A stretch of 64,000 nt of DNA from JABDIY01 sp963803875. Lineage in GTDB: Bacteria; Actinomycetota; Acidimicrobiia; Acidimicrobiales; SZUA-35. The notes under the pieces were generated by a model. It did not search any database. It worked only from the letters and a program-made list of their open reading frames with translations, and had not been told where the DNA came from. The position numbers were made by a program, and so were the translations under genes. The DNA lies in the NCBI GenBank assembly GCA_963803875.1, contig CAWDOA010000008.1, positions 124,001-188,000 on the forward strand. The letters are read 5' to 3'. Position 1 is the first letter of the stretch; each line of letters begins with the position of its first letter. Positions 35,468 to 44,210 of the stretch are shown in pieces.

Positions 35468-36811
35468 CTAGGCGTAGTCGAGCACCCGCGCTAGGAAGTA
35501 GGCAGCAGGCAGGACGAGCAGGAGGGCATCGACGCGGTCGAGGATGCCACCATGTCCTGGTAGAAGCGCGCCCATGTCCTTGAGCTTCAGGTCTCGTTTG
35601 AGCATGCTTTCGAAGAGATCCCCGATCACTGCGACAACCCCCAGCACCAAACCGAACAAGGCAGCATGCCACCACGAGGTTCCCACGCTGAAGATCGCAT
35701 CGAGAACCAAAGCGCCAACGACTGCGCCGACGACGCCGAAGAGAGTTCCCTCCCACGACTTGCCCGGCGACCACGGGTTGAAGACCCGGTCACCGAAGAA
35801 GGCCTTCTTGAACGATCGACCGCCGAAGAAGGCGGCGGTGTCGGCGACCACCGTGACCGCAATGGCCCCGACAAGCAGTTTCTGCCCATCTGTGAGGCTG
35901 ATCAGGAGGGCGCCGAAGCTGGCCCCGCCGCCGATCCAAAACACGCCCAACAAGGTGACAGCAAGGTTTGTGAGCGGACGGACCCGGTCGGCCCCAACGA
36001 TGTACCAAAGGCCCCCGAAGCCAACCGTTATGGCCATCAGGACGGCATAGGCCTGCTCGCCCCGCCAGTACGCGGCAAGAGGGAACAGCAATGCGCCGAC
36101 AAGCCCGAGCATTGTGGCCGGATGGTGGTCGCCATGACGGACGGCGTCGAAGAACTCGACCGCCGCTAGAGCGGCAGCCCCGGCGATGAGAACCGTTCCG
36201 GCCAGTGGATGAATCAGTATCGCCGCCAGAGCGATGGCTGCGAGCCCGAGTCCGACGCCGACCGCCTGGCCCATGTTTCGGCCCATGCCCTCATTTGGAG
36301 TGACAGCCGAACGTGCGGCGCGAGGGCGGGATTGCCGCTCTGGCCGCTTCCGCTTTGCTCGTGATTCAGCCCCGGCGCTGGCGGGAGCGGGTGTTGGTGT
36401 TGGTATGGCTGCTGCCGCCGGTGGGGCGGCGTCGCCGAACGGGTCTTCGAGGTCGAGATCGGGACGAGGAGGATGCGGTGCGTTGAGTCGAGGATCGTCG
36501 AAGTTCAAGATGTCGTCATGACGAACCGCCGATCCTTCGTCACCGAAGACGACCTCGAGGTCGTCATCGGCCCAACCTGAACTCTCGCCTCGCCAGCGCG
36601 GACCGGAAAGATCGTTCCACACCTCGGGCTCTGGCTGGCCCTGGACCCGTGGGACCTGACCGGTTGGGGGCGCGCTCCAATGAGGTAGTGACCCGCTACC
36701 ACTCTCGTCGTCCTCGCCGGGGACCACGGGAACCGGTCCGAAGCGATTGGGATCGACCTCGGGAGGATCCCCAAAGACGTCGTAGATACTGGGTGTGTCG
36801 TCGTCAGCCAT
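35468..36811 (-). CDS. cdsA: Phosphatidate cytidylyltransferase with long N-terminal extension
   Basis: CdsA makes CDP-diacylglycerol, precursor of membrane phospholipids. The C-terminal signature SMLKRDLKLKDMGALLPGHG GILDRVDALL is complete, with GGRSFKKAFFGDRVFNPWSP GKSWEGTLFG before it. About eight membrane helices fill residues about 185-445. The first 180 residues are hydrophilic, rich in Asp, Pro and Ala (disordered), which is longer than the classical enzyme but common in actinobacteria. It begins two bases after the frr stop, in the order pyrH-frr-cdsA typical of bacteria. Confidence 0.94.
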   Translation of the reverse strand: MADDDTPSIYDVFGDPPEVDPNRFGPVPVVPGEDDESGSGSLPHWSAPPTGQVPRVQGQPEPEVWNDLSGPRWRGESSGWADDDLEVVFGDEGSAVRHDDILNFDDPRLNAPHPPRPDLDLEDPFGDAAPPAAAAIPTPTPAPASAGAESRAKRKRPERQSRPRAARSAVTPNEGMGRNMGQAVGVGLGLAAIALAAILIHPLAGTVLIAGAAALAAVEFFDAVRHGDHHPATMLGLVGALLFPLAAYWRGEQAYAVLMAITVGFGGLWYIVGADRVRPLTNLAVTLLGVFWIGGGASFGALLISLTDGQKLLVGAIAVTVVADTAAFFGGRSFKKAFFGDRVFNPWSPGKSWEGTLFGVVGAVVGALVLDAIFSVGTSWWHAALFGLVLGVVAVIGDLFESMLKRDLKLKDMGALLPGHGGILDRVDALLLVLPAAYFLARVLDYA

Positions 36812-36813
36812 TT

Positions 36814-37380
36814 CTATACCTCGAGCAGTTCCGCTTCTTTGTCGGCTACCGCTTGATCGATTTCCCCTTCGCTAGCGTGGGTTAGTTGATCGAGCGTCTT
36901 CTCCGCCCGTTCCAGGTCATCGGAGGACATCTGTTTGTCCTTCTCCGCGCCCTCGAGATCCTTGCGGGCCTCACGGCGAATGTTACGAATGGCAACTCGG
37001 CCATCCTCTGCCATCTTCCTGGTGAGTCGAACCAATTCCTTGCGTCGTTCCTCGGTGAGGGGCGGGAAGTTCAGACGGAGTGAACGACCGTCGTTGCTGG
37101 GCGAGAGGCCCAGGTCGCTGGTCCTGATCGCCTTTTCGATCGCTTCGATGTTCTGGGGATCGTGAGGGGTGATGAGCAGCTGACGGGCCTCGGGAATTGC
37201 GATCGACGCCAGTTCCTGAATATTCATCCGCACCCCATAGGCCTCGGCGCTGAGACGCTCGACCAACTGGGGGGCCGCCCGACCGGTTCGAACCGAAGAA
37301 AAGTCCGAGCGAGCGTGCGCGATGGCTTTGGCCATCCGGTCCTTTGCATCGTCTAGGACCAGCTCTGCCAACTCGCTCAT
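36814..37380 (-). CDS. frr: Ribosome recycling factor
   Basis: RRF, with EF-G, splits the post-termination ribosome. The 188-residue protein shows DAKDRMAKAIAHARSDFSSV RTGRAAPQLVERL, YGVRMNIQELASIAIPEARQ LLITPHD, and DGRSLRLNFPPLTEERRKEL VRLTRKMAEDGRVAIRNIRR, then the C-terminal helix SDDLERAEKTLDQLTHASEG. Length is normal. ATG at 37380 overlaps the pyrH stop by four bases. Confidence 0.96.
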   Translation of the reverse strand: MSELAELVLDDAKDRMAKAIAHARSDFSSVRTGRAAPQLVERLSAEAYGVRMNIQELASIAIPEARQLLITPHDPQNIEAIEKAIRTSDLGLSPSNDGRSLRLNFPPLTEERRKELVRLTRKMAEDGRVAIRNIRREARKDLEGAEKDKQMSSDDLERAEKTLDQLTHASEGEIDQAVADKEAELLEV

Positions 37381-38134
37381 GAAACCAGAGTACCTACAGA
37401 GTTCCCCAGTAGCAGGCTTCTCAGGTTTCCTGTGCCGAGAAGATCGAAGACCACGATAGGCATCTTGTTCTCACTGCAATGAGCGATGGCGGTGGAGTCC
37501 ATGACGCGAAGGTTCTTGTTCAGCACGTCGAGATAGCTGAGACGGTCGATCTTTGTGGCGCTCGGGTCGGTCTTGGGGTCGGCGGTGTAGATGCCGTCAA
37601 CACCTCCGTGGGTTCCCTTGAGCAGGACCTCAGCCTCGATTTCAACCGCACGGAGAGCGGCGGTGGTATCGGTGGTGAAGAATGGATTGCCGGTGCCAGC
37701 GGCAAAGATCACGACCCGGTCCTTCTCCATGTGGCGAATTGCTCTGCGACGGATGTAGGTCTCTGCCACCTGAGGCATGCTGATGGCGCTCTGGACTCGG
37801 GTGGGTACACCTTTTTGTTCGAGAATGTCTTGCAGACCCAGCGCATTCATCACCGTGGCGAGCATGCCCATGTAGTCGGCCTGAGCCCGGTCGAGACCGC
37901 TCTCTGCGCCGGTCATGCCTCGCCAGATGTTGCCACCGCCAACCACGACGGCGATCTCTACTCCCAGTTCGTTGCGGGCTTCGACGATGTCGTCAGCGAT
38001 CCGGCTGACCACTCCCCCGTCGATTCCGAACCCTTTTCTCCGGCAAACGCTTCGCCTGACAGCTTCAGTAGGACACGTTTGTACTTCGGTTCGGCCGTTG
38101 GTGAAGTTGTCCCAGGAGCCACCGTCTCAGTCAT
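37377..38134 (-). CDS. pyrH: UMP kinase (one missing base)
   Basis: PyrH phosphorylates UMP to UDP. From ATG at 38134: a short leader, then KYKRVLLKLSGEAFAGEKG with the phosphate-binding GEAF motif. One T appears to be missing at 38028-38031; restoring it gives FGIDGGVVSRIADDIVEARN and joins IAVVVGGGNIWRGMTGAESG LDRAQADYMGMLATVMNALG, then FFTTDTTAALRAVEIEAEVL LKGTHGGVDGIYTADPKTD, MDSTAIAHCSENKMPIVVFD. About 252 residues after repair. The gene is essential, so the break is probably a sequence error. It sits between tsf and frr as in nearly all bacteria. Confidence 0.93.
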
Positions 38135-38156
38135 CGGTTTCAAAGGTACCCGACCG

Positions 38157-38933
38157 CTAGCCCACCATTGCGAGAGCGAAGCGTTTGATTTCACCAGATC
38201 CGATCTTGGCAGCGACGGTTTCCTTGTCACCGAAGACGCCCTGCTCCAGGAGAACCGATTCGCTGAACCAGCTGTTCACTCGCCCGGCCACGATCTTGTC
38301 CCACGCAGCCTCGGGCTTGCCCTCGCTCTTGGTGATCTCCAGAAGGGCAGCCTGTTCCTTCTCGACATCTTCGGTGGGAACATCGTCGCGAGTCAGGTAG
38401 CGGGGCTTGCCAAAGGCGACATGGAGTGCGATCTCGTGAAGGGTGTCGGCATCGACGCCCTCAGCCTCGATCAGCACGCCGGCTCGACCGCCACCATGAA
38501 GGTAGGCGTCGATGACTGTGTCGGCAGATTTGGCGTAGTGGGCGACCAAACCCAGTTCGATGTTCTCTTTGACGTTGAGCTTGAGGTCGTCGATCCGTGA
38601 CTGGAAGGCAGCGGCCGCCGCTTCGCCATCAGCCAATACGGCAGCGGCAATGTCGTTGACAAGCGTGACGAAATCGTCGTTCTTGGCCGAGAAGTCGGTT
38701 TCGGATTTGAGGTGGACCAGCGCCGCCGCCGTGTCATTTTCGACAACGACGACGAGTCCCTCGGTGTTATCGCGATCGGATCGGGTCGCGGCCTTGGCCA
38801 AACCCTTCTCACGCAGGATTTGGACCGCCGCTTCGAAGTCTCCATCGGCCTGGGTGAGCGCCTTTTTGGCGTCCATCATGCCGGCACCGGTGGACTTACG
38901 AAGTTCCTGTACTTCTTTGGCCGTAATTGCCAT
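38157..38933 (-). CDS. tsf: Elongation factor Ts
   Basis: EF-Ts exchanges GDP for GTP on EF-Tu. The 258-residue protein has ITAKEVQELRKSTGAGMMDA KKALTQADGDFEAAVQILRE KG, KAATRSDRDNTEGLVVV, VHLKSETDFSAKNDDFVTLV, and the C-terminal EGKPEAAWDKIVAGRVNSWF and LEQGVFGDKETVA, all family markers. It follows rpsB by 69 bases on the minus strand. Confidence 0.96.
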   Translation of the reverse strand: MAITAKEVQELRKSTGAGMMDAKKALTQADGDFEAAVQILREKGLAKAATRSDRDNTEGLVVVVENDTAAALVHLKSETDFSAKNDDFVTLVNDIAAAVLADGEAAAAAFQSRIDDLKLNVKENIELGLVAHYAKSADTVIDAYLHGGGRAGVLIEAEGVDADTLHEIALHVAFGKPRYLTRDDVPTEDVEKEQAALLEITKSEGKPEAAWDKIVAGRVNSWFSESVLLEQGVFGDKETVAAKIGSGEIKRFALAMVG

Positions 38934-39002
38934 GAGATTTCGTTTTTCCTTGCTTCGTACGTTTGTTGAGATTGGTTGTGCGACTGGGGAGAACCCGGGT
39001 CG

Positions 39003-40016
39003 TTACGCCTGGGGCTCAGCCGGAGGGGCAATGACTGCGGCGGTTGCACCCGGGGTCTCGGGATCAGCATTGGGCTCGTCCGACCCACCAGGCACGACCT
39101 CGGGAGCCGGCGTTGCTGCTGACTCGACTGCCTCTTCAACCGACGGTGCTGCGGCTTCCTGAACCTCAGCGGGGGCGGGGGATGCTGCTTCGGCGGCCAA
39201 GCGGGCTTCGCGAGCCGATGCTTCGTCGGCAGCAGCCCTACGGGCCTCGGCCTGTTCCATCGAGATCCGTGCCTCTTCCTCGTCGGAACGTTCGGCGGGA
39301 CTGGTGGGTGCTCCGGTGCGGTGCGAAGCCATGAGTTTGCCTTCGATCACCGCCTCAGCGATTACTCCGGTCATCAGCTCGGTGGCGCGAATGGCATCGT
39401 CGTTGCCGGGGATGGGGTAGGTGATGAGGTCCGGATCACAGTTGGTGTCGACCACGGCGACAATGGGGATTCCGAGCTTTCGGGCCTCGGTGACAGCGAT
39501 GTGTTCCTTGATGGTGTCCATCACGAACACGACGTCGGGCAGCTTCACCATGTTCTTGATGCCGCCGATGTTGCGGTCGAGCTTGGTGAGCTCGCGGCTG
39601 TACAGCAGGGCTTCCTTCTTGGGCATGTGCTCGAAGTCGCCGGCGGCGCGCATGCGTTCGTACTCGATGAGCTTGGCCACCCGCTTGGAGATGGTGTTGT
39701 AGTTGGTGAGCATGCCACCCAACCAGCGTTGATCGACGAAGGGCATGCCAACGCTCTGGGCGTGGCGACGGATGGGTTCCTGGGCCTGCTTCTTGGTGCC
39801 CACGAACAGCACCGAGCCGCCCTTGGCCACGGTGTCGCGCACGTAGGTGTAGGCCTTCTCGATTCCGTTCAGGGTCTGAACAAGATCGATCACGTAGATT
39901 CCGCCACGCTCGCCGTGGATGAATCGCTTCATCTTGGGATTCCACCGACGGGTCTGATGTCCGAAGTGGACTCCGGACTCCAAGAGCTGGCTCATCGTTA
40001 CTACTGCATCTGACAT
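39003..40016 (-). CDS. rpsB: 30S ribosomal protein S2 with acidic C-terminal extension
   Basis: S2 is a late-binding small-subunit protein. Conserved text: MSQLLESGVHFGHQTRRWNP KMKRFIHGERGGIYVIDLVQ, GSVLFVGTKKQAQEPIRRHA, FVDQRWLGGMLTNYNTISKR, DVVFVMDTIKEHIAVTEARK LGIPIVAVVDTNCDPDLITY PIPGNDDAIRA. The core ends near residue 225; about 110 further residues form a Glu/Ala-rich helix (RISMEQAEARRAAADEASAR) and a Pro/Ala tail. Such tails are common in actinobacterial S2. GGAGG lies seven bases before ATG. A perfect palindrome lies in the 5' leader at 40106-40127. Confidence 0.96.
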   Translation of the reverse strand: MSDAVVTMSQLLESGVHFGHQTRRWNPKMKRFIHGERGGIYVIDLVQTLNGIEKAYTYVRDTVAKGGSVLFVGTKKQAQEPIRRHAQSVGMPFVDQRWLGGMLTNYNTISKRVAKLIEYERMRAAGDFEHMPKKEALLYSRELTKLDRNIGGIKNMVKLPDVVFVMDTIKEHIAVTEARKLGIPIVAVVDTNCDPDLITYPIPGNDDAIRATELMTGVIAEAVIEGKLMASHRTGAPTSPAERSDEEEARISMEQAEARRAAADEASAREARLAAEAASPAPAEVQEAAAPSVEEAVESAATPAPEVVPGGSDEPNADPETPGATAAVIAPPAEPQA

Positions 40017-40105
40017 TGTTTCCTCCGGTTACACCCGCTAACCAGCACACCGACTCACGAATGAGACGGGTGACCGTGGATTCAGATAGCGGCCTGAATG
40101 AGTTG

Positions 40106-40127
40106 ACGTCGTTCGGTCGAACGACGT
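40106..40127 (-). promoter_or_regulatory. Perfect 10-bp palindrome upstream of rpsB
   Basis: Arms ACGTCGTTCG (40106-40115) and CGAACGACGT (40118-40127) around GT. It lies 90 bases before the rpsB start and about 100 bases after the stop of the upstream same-strand gene. It could terminate that gene, be an operator, or be part of an rpsB-tsf leader. There is no clear T-run, so a leader or operator role is favoured slightly. Confidence 0.5.
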
Positions 40128-40228
40128 GACAAGGATAGCGGGCCATCGGTTGCTTCAGAGCTGCTGTGAGTGAATTCGGATCCGGTTGGCGTAGCGCGTC
40201 AAGAGAGCAACGCTTGGTAGTTCTGTCT

Positions 40229-41764
40229 CTACAGCAGCCAGTTGACGATACCGGCGGCGACGGTTGCGAGATCCTCGGCGGCTTTGACCACCGAGCTTGC
40301 GGCCACACCCCCGATGGCGTGAGCCAGACTGACGCATGGCGGCGCCGCACCGGCGAGGGCGAGTGCGAAAGCATCGTGAACTGCTCCTGCGCCCGGTAGA
40401 TCACTGTGGGCGGTGACCGGGTTGTCGAGGTTCACGAGTACGTTGGTGGCTCCTTCCCAAATTGCTGACTCCGCCGAGACAACGAGGTCGGTTGAACCGG
40501 CGATCGAAACGACCGCCGGGCCGACGGGCGGAGGAGGTGCCGGACCGATGCCGTTGGGTCCGACCTCCGACAGCTGGATGACCGCGGCCGCATCTCTGAG
40601 CTGGGCTGCCTCGGCCGAGATCTGATCAACACCTTCGAGCCCACCGTGGGCGGCGGAAGCGATTGTGGCCAGATCGGCACCCCCGTGCGGCGAGCCGATT
40701 GTCAATACGACACCCAGAAGGTCTGCCCGACCTCGCTCGGCCAAGAGCTCCACCGCTCTACGGGCCACCACTCCCCCGAGGCTGTGAGCAGCCACATCGA
40801 TTGTGGCGTTGGGTCGAGCTAGCGCAATCTCCTGTACGACATCGGCGAGCCGGGCGGCAGACAGGTTGATGTCCTGGTAGGTGTCATCGGGTTCATACGG
40901 GCTCGGGACATGCGCCGGCACTTCCATGCCGGGTTGGTCCAGCCCGAAGGGTTGAGCGATACAACCACCGGCGTAGGAGAACCCCTTCACATCTGCTGGT
41001 CGATAGCCAAGTCCGATCGGATCGAGCAAGCCGATACTGGCACCCGCGCTGCTACTTCCCAGTCCACCGACTTGAATGAGCACCCGGTCATCGTTGGCAG
41101 GAGGGTGTAGCGCCACTGTTCGGCCATCGGAGGTGACGGCGGCGGCGCCGGCCACGGTGGAACAATCCTGGTTCTGCCACACCGCAACCGCCTTCGCGAC
41201 AGAGGTGAGCACGGAGGAGGGGATGAGCGCCCCGGTACTGTCGAGGACGGCCAGGGCCGAGTCGAATCTCCCCCGGCCTATTCGAGCCTCTCCTACCGCA
41301 CCCTTGGGCGCACGGGCGCCGGCGGGACCTTGGACTCCAGGGACCAGGGCCACACCGATTTCAACCCCGGCGATGAGCAGAGCCGGGTCGATGTAGTCGC
41401 CGTCCAAGCGGGCGGTGAGGTGAAACCCGGGCCCCGCGGTTGCCACAACATCACCGATCGACACGAACTGGCCTCGAACCACCGAGATCGAACTGAGATA
41501 GGCCAGGGTCGAAACGAGGCCGGTGCCGTGATCGACGGTGACGAAAAGATCCTTGCCAACCTGTCCTGCGAAGGTGACCCTGCCATCGTCGACGGCTCGC
41601 ACACCGGTGATGTGATCGAGCCCGTACTCGAGCCCTCGGTTGCCGGCACCGTAGGTGGATCCGGGAGGCCGAAACGGATCGACCACCGGAGCGTCCACCG
41701 GGGCCAACCACCGAACCTCGTCGGCCGCCACCGGGGACACCGGAACAAAAAGCAGTCCCGCCAT
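40229..41764 (-). CDS. Secreted fusion of a degenerate M23 (LytM) domain and an alpha/beta hydrolase
   Basis: About 510 residues. A signal peptide (VMAGLLFVPVSPVAA) leads to a LytM/M23-like domain: NRGLEYGLDHITGVRAVDDG RVTFAGQVGK, DHGTGLVSTLAYLSSISVVR GQFVSIGDVV, FHLTARLDGDYIDPALL. The zinc-binding residues of true M23 peptidases (HxGxD, YxH, HxH) are mostly replaced. The second half is an alpha/beta hydrolase with VLIQVGGLGSSS, nucleophile elbow VAAHSLGGVVARRA and GSPHGGADLA. The open frame extends upstream to 42211 but this part is antisense or repeat-derived; a start at ATG 41764 or the nearby TTG is preferred. It occupies the place of the M23 gene commonly found before rpsB in actinobacteria. 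Confidence 0.72.
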   Translation of the reverse strand: MAGLLFVPVSPVAADEVRWLAPVDAPVVDPFRPPGSTYGAGNRGLEYGLDHITGVRAVDDGRVTFAGQVGKDLFVTVDHGTGLVSTLAYLSSISVVRGQFVSIGDVVATAGPGFHLTARLDGDYIDPALLIAGVEIGVALVPGVQGPAGARAPKGAVGEARIGRGRFDSALAVLDSTGALIPSSVLTSVAKAVAVWQNQDCSTVAGAAAVTSDGRTVALHPPANDDRVLIQVGGLGSSSAGASIGLLDPIGLGYRPADVKGFSYAGGCIAQPFGLDQPGMEVPAHVPSPYEPDDTYQDINLSAARLADVVQEIALARPNATIDVAAHSLGGVVARRAVELLAERGRADLLGVVLTIGSPHGGADLATIASAAHGGLEGVDQISAEAAQLRDAAAVIQLSEVGPNGIGPAPPPPVGPAVVSIAGSTDLVVSAESAIWEGATNVLVNLDNPVTAHSDLPGAGAVHDAFALALAGAAPPCVSLAHAIGGVAASSVVKAAEDLATVAAGIVNWLL

Positions 41765-41785
41765 CACAATCAAGGCAACAGCAGC

Positions 41786-41964
41786 GAGGCCCCCGGAGGA
41801 GAAAGCAGTGAGGCCCCCGGAGGGAAGGAGTTCCTTTGCGTGGTACGAGCGAAGGAACCTGTTCCGGGCCGACCCGAAGGCCCGGTTCGTCAAGCGAGGC
41901 GCGCCAGCGCCGAGTGAGAAGACGAACACGAAGGGCCGAAGGCGAGGCGAGAGGCCCCCGGAGG
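41786..41964. repeat. GC-rich repeat region between whiG and the M23 fusion gene
   Basis: GAGGCCCCCGGAGG occurs three times: 41786-41799, 41810-41823 and 41951-41964. Between copies 2 and 3 lies a stem-rich segment with GGGCC and GGCCC arms around GACCCGAA, plus GAGGCGCGCCAGCGCCGAG. Composition and modules resemble the other dispersed repeats in this window. Confidence 0.65.
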
Positions 41965-41972
41965 GAAGGCAG

Positions 41973-42977
41973 CTACACGGCCTCGCGTTCCTGGGCGGCG
42001 AGGCGGCTGCGGAGGTGCAGGACTGCCTTGGTGTGGATCTGGCATACACGGGACTCGGTGACACCGAGAACGTTGCCGATCTCTGCCAGGGTGAGGGTCT
42101 CGTAGTAGTAGAGCGTGAGAACGATCTTCTCTCGTTCACCCATTCGATTGATCGCATCAGCCAGCATCTGTCGAAGTTCGATGCGCTCGTACTGTCCACC
42201 GGGTCCATCACGACGATCGGCCAAGGTGTCGCCCAAAGTCATGGACTCGCCGCCACCGAAGCTCAGCATCTCGTCGAGCGCGACCATGCCAAGCGATGAG
42301 ATCTGGTTGTAGAGGGTGGTGAGCTGTCCCATGGTGAGGTTCAGTTCGTCGGCGATCTCCTCGTCGGTCGGAGCCCGGTGGTATTTGGTCTCCAACTTCG
42401 ACATGGCTCGTTCGACAGACTTGGACTTGGCCCGCACGGAGCGAGGAACCCAGTCGATCGACCGCAGTTCGTCGAGCACGGCGCCCTTGATCCGCGAGAT
42501 CGCATAGGTCTCGAACTTGAACCCTCGCTCGGGATCGAACTTGGTGATCGCATCGATCAGGCCGAACATCCCGTAGCTGACCAGATCGGCCTGATCGACG
42601 TTTTGTGGGAGTCCGGCCGCAACGCGGCCCGCCACATACTTCACCAGAGGTGAATAGAAAACGATCAGTTGATCTCGGTCGGCTTGGTTCGCATCGGCCT
42701 TGTAAGAGGCCCATACGCGTTCCGCCTGCGTTGGATTGTCTATCTGTGTTGTGTCCGCCACGTTTCCCGCCAAGGTGTTTGTGCCGCCAATTGCGTCGGT
42801 CTTTCGTACCCACGCTCCGTCGGCACTCAACCACACCTCGTGAGGATTTAGAGCAGATTTTTCCGGTGAAGGACGATCGATCGTCAGATCGATGTCTTCT
42901 GTGAGATCGATCTCCATGTCTTTGGTCGGCAGAAAGCCCAGCGCTTGGAGGTACCTGGCCTTGACGGGGATGCTCAC
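41973..42977 (-). CDS. whiG: FliA/WhiG-type RNA polymerase sigma factor
   Basis: A 334-residue sigma-28-group factor. After an 85-residue leader: region 2 (LIVFYSPLVKYVAGRVAAGL, DLVSYGMFGLIDAITKFDPE RGFKFETYAISRIKGAVLDE LRSIDWVPRSVR), region 3 (TDEEIADELNLTMGQLTTLY), and region 4 (IELRQMLADAINRMGEREKI VLTLYYYETLTLAEIGNVLG VTESRVCQIHTKAV). IDWVPRSVR is diagnostic for the FliA/WhiG group. In Streptomyces WhiG controls sporulation; no flagellar genes are in this window, so its regulon here is unknown. It follows dprA by 12 bases. Confidence 0.92.
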   Translation of the reverse strand: MSIPVKARYLQALGFLPTKDMEIDLTEDIDLTIDRPSPEKSALNPHEVWLSADGAWVRKTDAIGGTNTLAGNVADTTQIDNPTQAERVWASYKADANQADRDQLIVFYSPLVKYVAGRVAAGLPQNVDQADLVSYGMFGLIDAITKFDPERGFKFETYAISRIKGAVLDELRSIDWVPRSVRAKSKSVERAMSKLETKYHRAPTDEEIADELNLTMGQLTTLYNQISSLGMVALDEMLSFGGGESMTLGDTLADRRDGPGGQYERIELRQMLADAINRMGEREKIVLTLYYYETLTLAEIGNVLGVTESRVCQIHTKAVLHLRSRLAAQEREAV

Positions 42978-42989
42978 AGGAGGTCAAGG

Positions 42990-44210
42990 CTACTCCCCCT
43001 CGGGCAGTCGTTTTGCGACCACGGATCCGTCGATTTCCACCCGACCGCTACGTTTCAGACGCTGGATCAGGGACAGCAGTGTCGAAATCTCGATCCCGGT
43101 CGCCCCGGACAGCACGTCGATACCGGTCGGTCCGCTCTCCAGGGCAACCAGTACCACTTCTTCGATGGGGTCGGTGGCCTGTTGTGGAACCAGGTTCGGA
43201 GCGGCATCGACCGGTACAGGCTGGCTGGTGTAAATGTCCAGCTGTTGGGGCTGTGACGTAGGCGGATTCGGACCCAGCCCGAGATGGTCCACCAGATCCT
43301 GGCCGTTTCGAGCTGGCGGAATGCCGTCCATGAGCAGCTGATTGGTGCCACGGCAGCTCTGAGAAAGCACCGAGCCCGGCACCGCCGCTACCTCGACGTC
43401 GCGCCCCAGAGCCTCATCGACTGTGAGGAGAGCACCGCCACGGTCGTGACTCTCGACCACAACGACGAGCTCGGACAGTCCGGCGATCAGACGATTGCGA
43501 GCCGGAAAGCGCCACCGGGTTGCCCGCTCGCCCATCGGCGTCTCCGAAATCAACACCCCGGATCGAGCGACGGATTCCCAAAGGTCCTCGTTGGCTGCCG
43601 GATAGACCATGTCCAGCCCGCTGGCTACCACGCCTATACGTCCGGGGTCTGACCTCGAGGTGCCTGCGCCCCGATGGGCGGCTCCGTCGATTCCCACGGC
43701 CAGCCCGCTGACCACCGAGACGCCGTGTTCGGCGAGCGTCCAACCGATCTCTTTCGCCACAGATCGTCCGATGGCGCTACATCGTCGGGTTCCGACAACG
43801 GCGACCCGTCGAGACGTTTGAAGCAGGCGAGCGTGTCCAAGAACAAAGACGAGTACCGGGGGGTCCGGATCGAGCGTAAATGGCCATTCATCAGAACCGG
43901 CATCGATGATTCGATGGGGACCGTTGAGGTTGCGAGCCACGAGATCGTCGACGCTCTGTGCCTTCAGGCCCGCTTGCCACTTCTCGATGTGGGCTTTTGT
44001 GACAGCGACTCGTGGATCGGGAAGCCCGGTTGGCAACCGGCCCCGCAACAGATGGTCAACGACCTGTTCGGGTTCGGCGTTGCCAAGGAGCCACCTCGAT
44101 CGCGACACTCCCAGGCTCGAGAGGGCAACGAGGCGAATCGCGGCGATGAGATCTGCTCGGTTCTGTACCAGACGCTGGAGCGGACTGGCGTTGTGAGCCC
44201 CGGCACTCAT
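42990..44210 (-). CDS. dprA: DNA-processing protein DprA
   Basis: DprA protects incoming single-stranded DNA and loads RecA in transformation. The 406-residue protein has the Rossmann-like core: VAVVGTRRCSAIGRSVAKEI, VSVVSGLAVGIDGAAHRGAG, VVASGLDMVYPAANEDLW, GVLISETPMGERATRWRFPA RNRLIAGLSELVVVVESHDR GGALLTVDEALGRDVEVAAV PGSV, and GTNQLLMDG. A C-terminal winged-helix region (about 345-400) follows. The N-terminal SAM-like part is present. It overlaps comM by four bases and precedes whiG; comM-dprA-whiG is the usual actinobacterial run. Confidence 0.95.
   Translation of the reverse strand: MSAGAHNASPLQRLVQNRADLIAAIRLVALSSLGVSRSRWLLGNAEPEQVVDHLLRGRLPTGLPDPRVAVTKAHIEKWQAGLKAQSVDDLVARNLNGPHRIIDAGSDEWPFTLDPDPPVLVFVLGHARLLQTSRRVAVVGTRRCSAIGRSVAKEIGWTLAEHGVSVVSGLAVGIDGAAHRGAGTSRSDPGRIGVVASGLDMVYPAANEDLWESVARSGVLISETPMGERATRWRFPARNRLIAGLSELVVVVESHDRGGALLTVDEALGRDVEVAAVPGSVLSQSCRGTNQLLMDGIPPARNGQDLVDHLGLGPNPPTSQPQQLDIYTSQPVPVDAAPNLVPQQATDPIEEVVLVALESGPTGIDVLSGATGIEISTLLSLIQRLKRSGRVEIDGSVVAKRLPEGE

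Noticed and set aside
41765..42211. N-terminal 149 residues of the M23/hydrolase frame
   Set aside because: This part is antisense to whiG and then runs through repeats; a signal peptide begins only near 41764.
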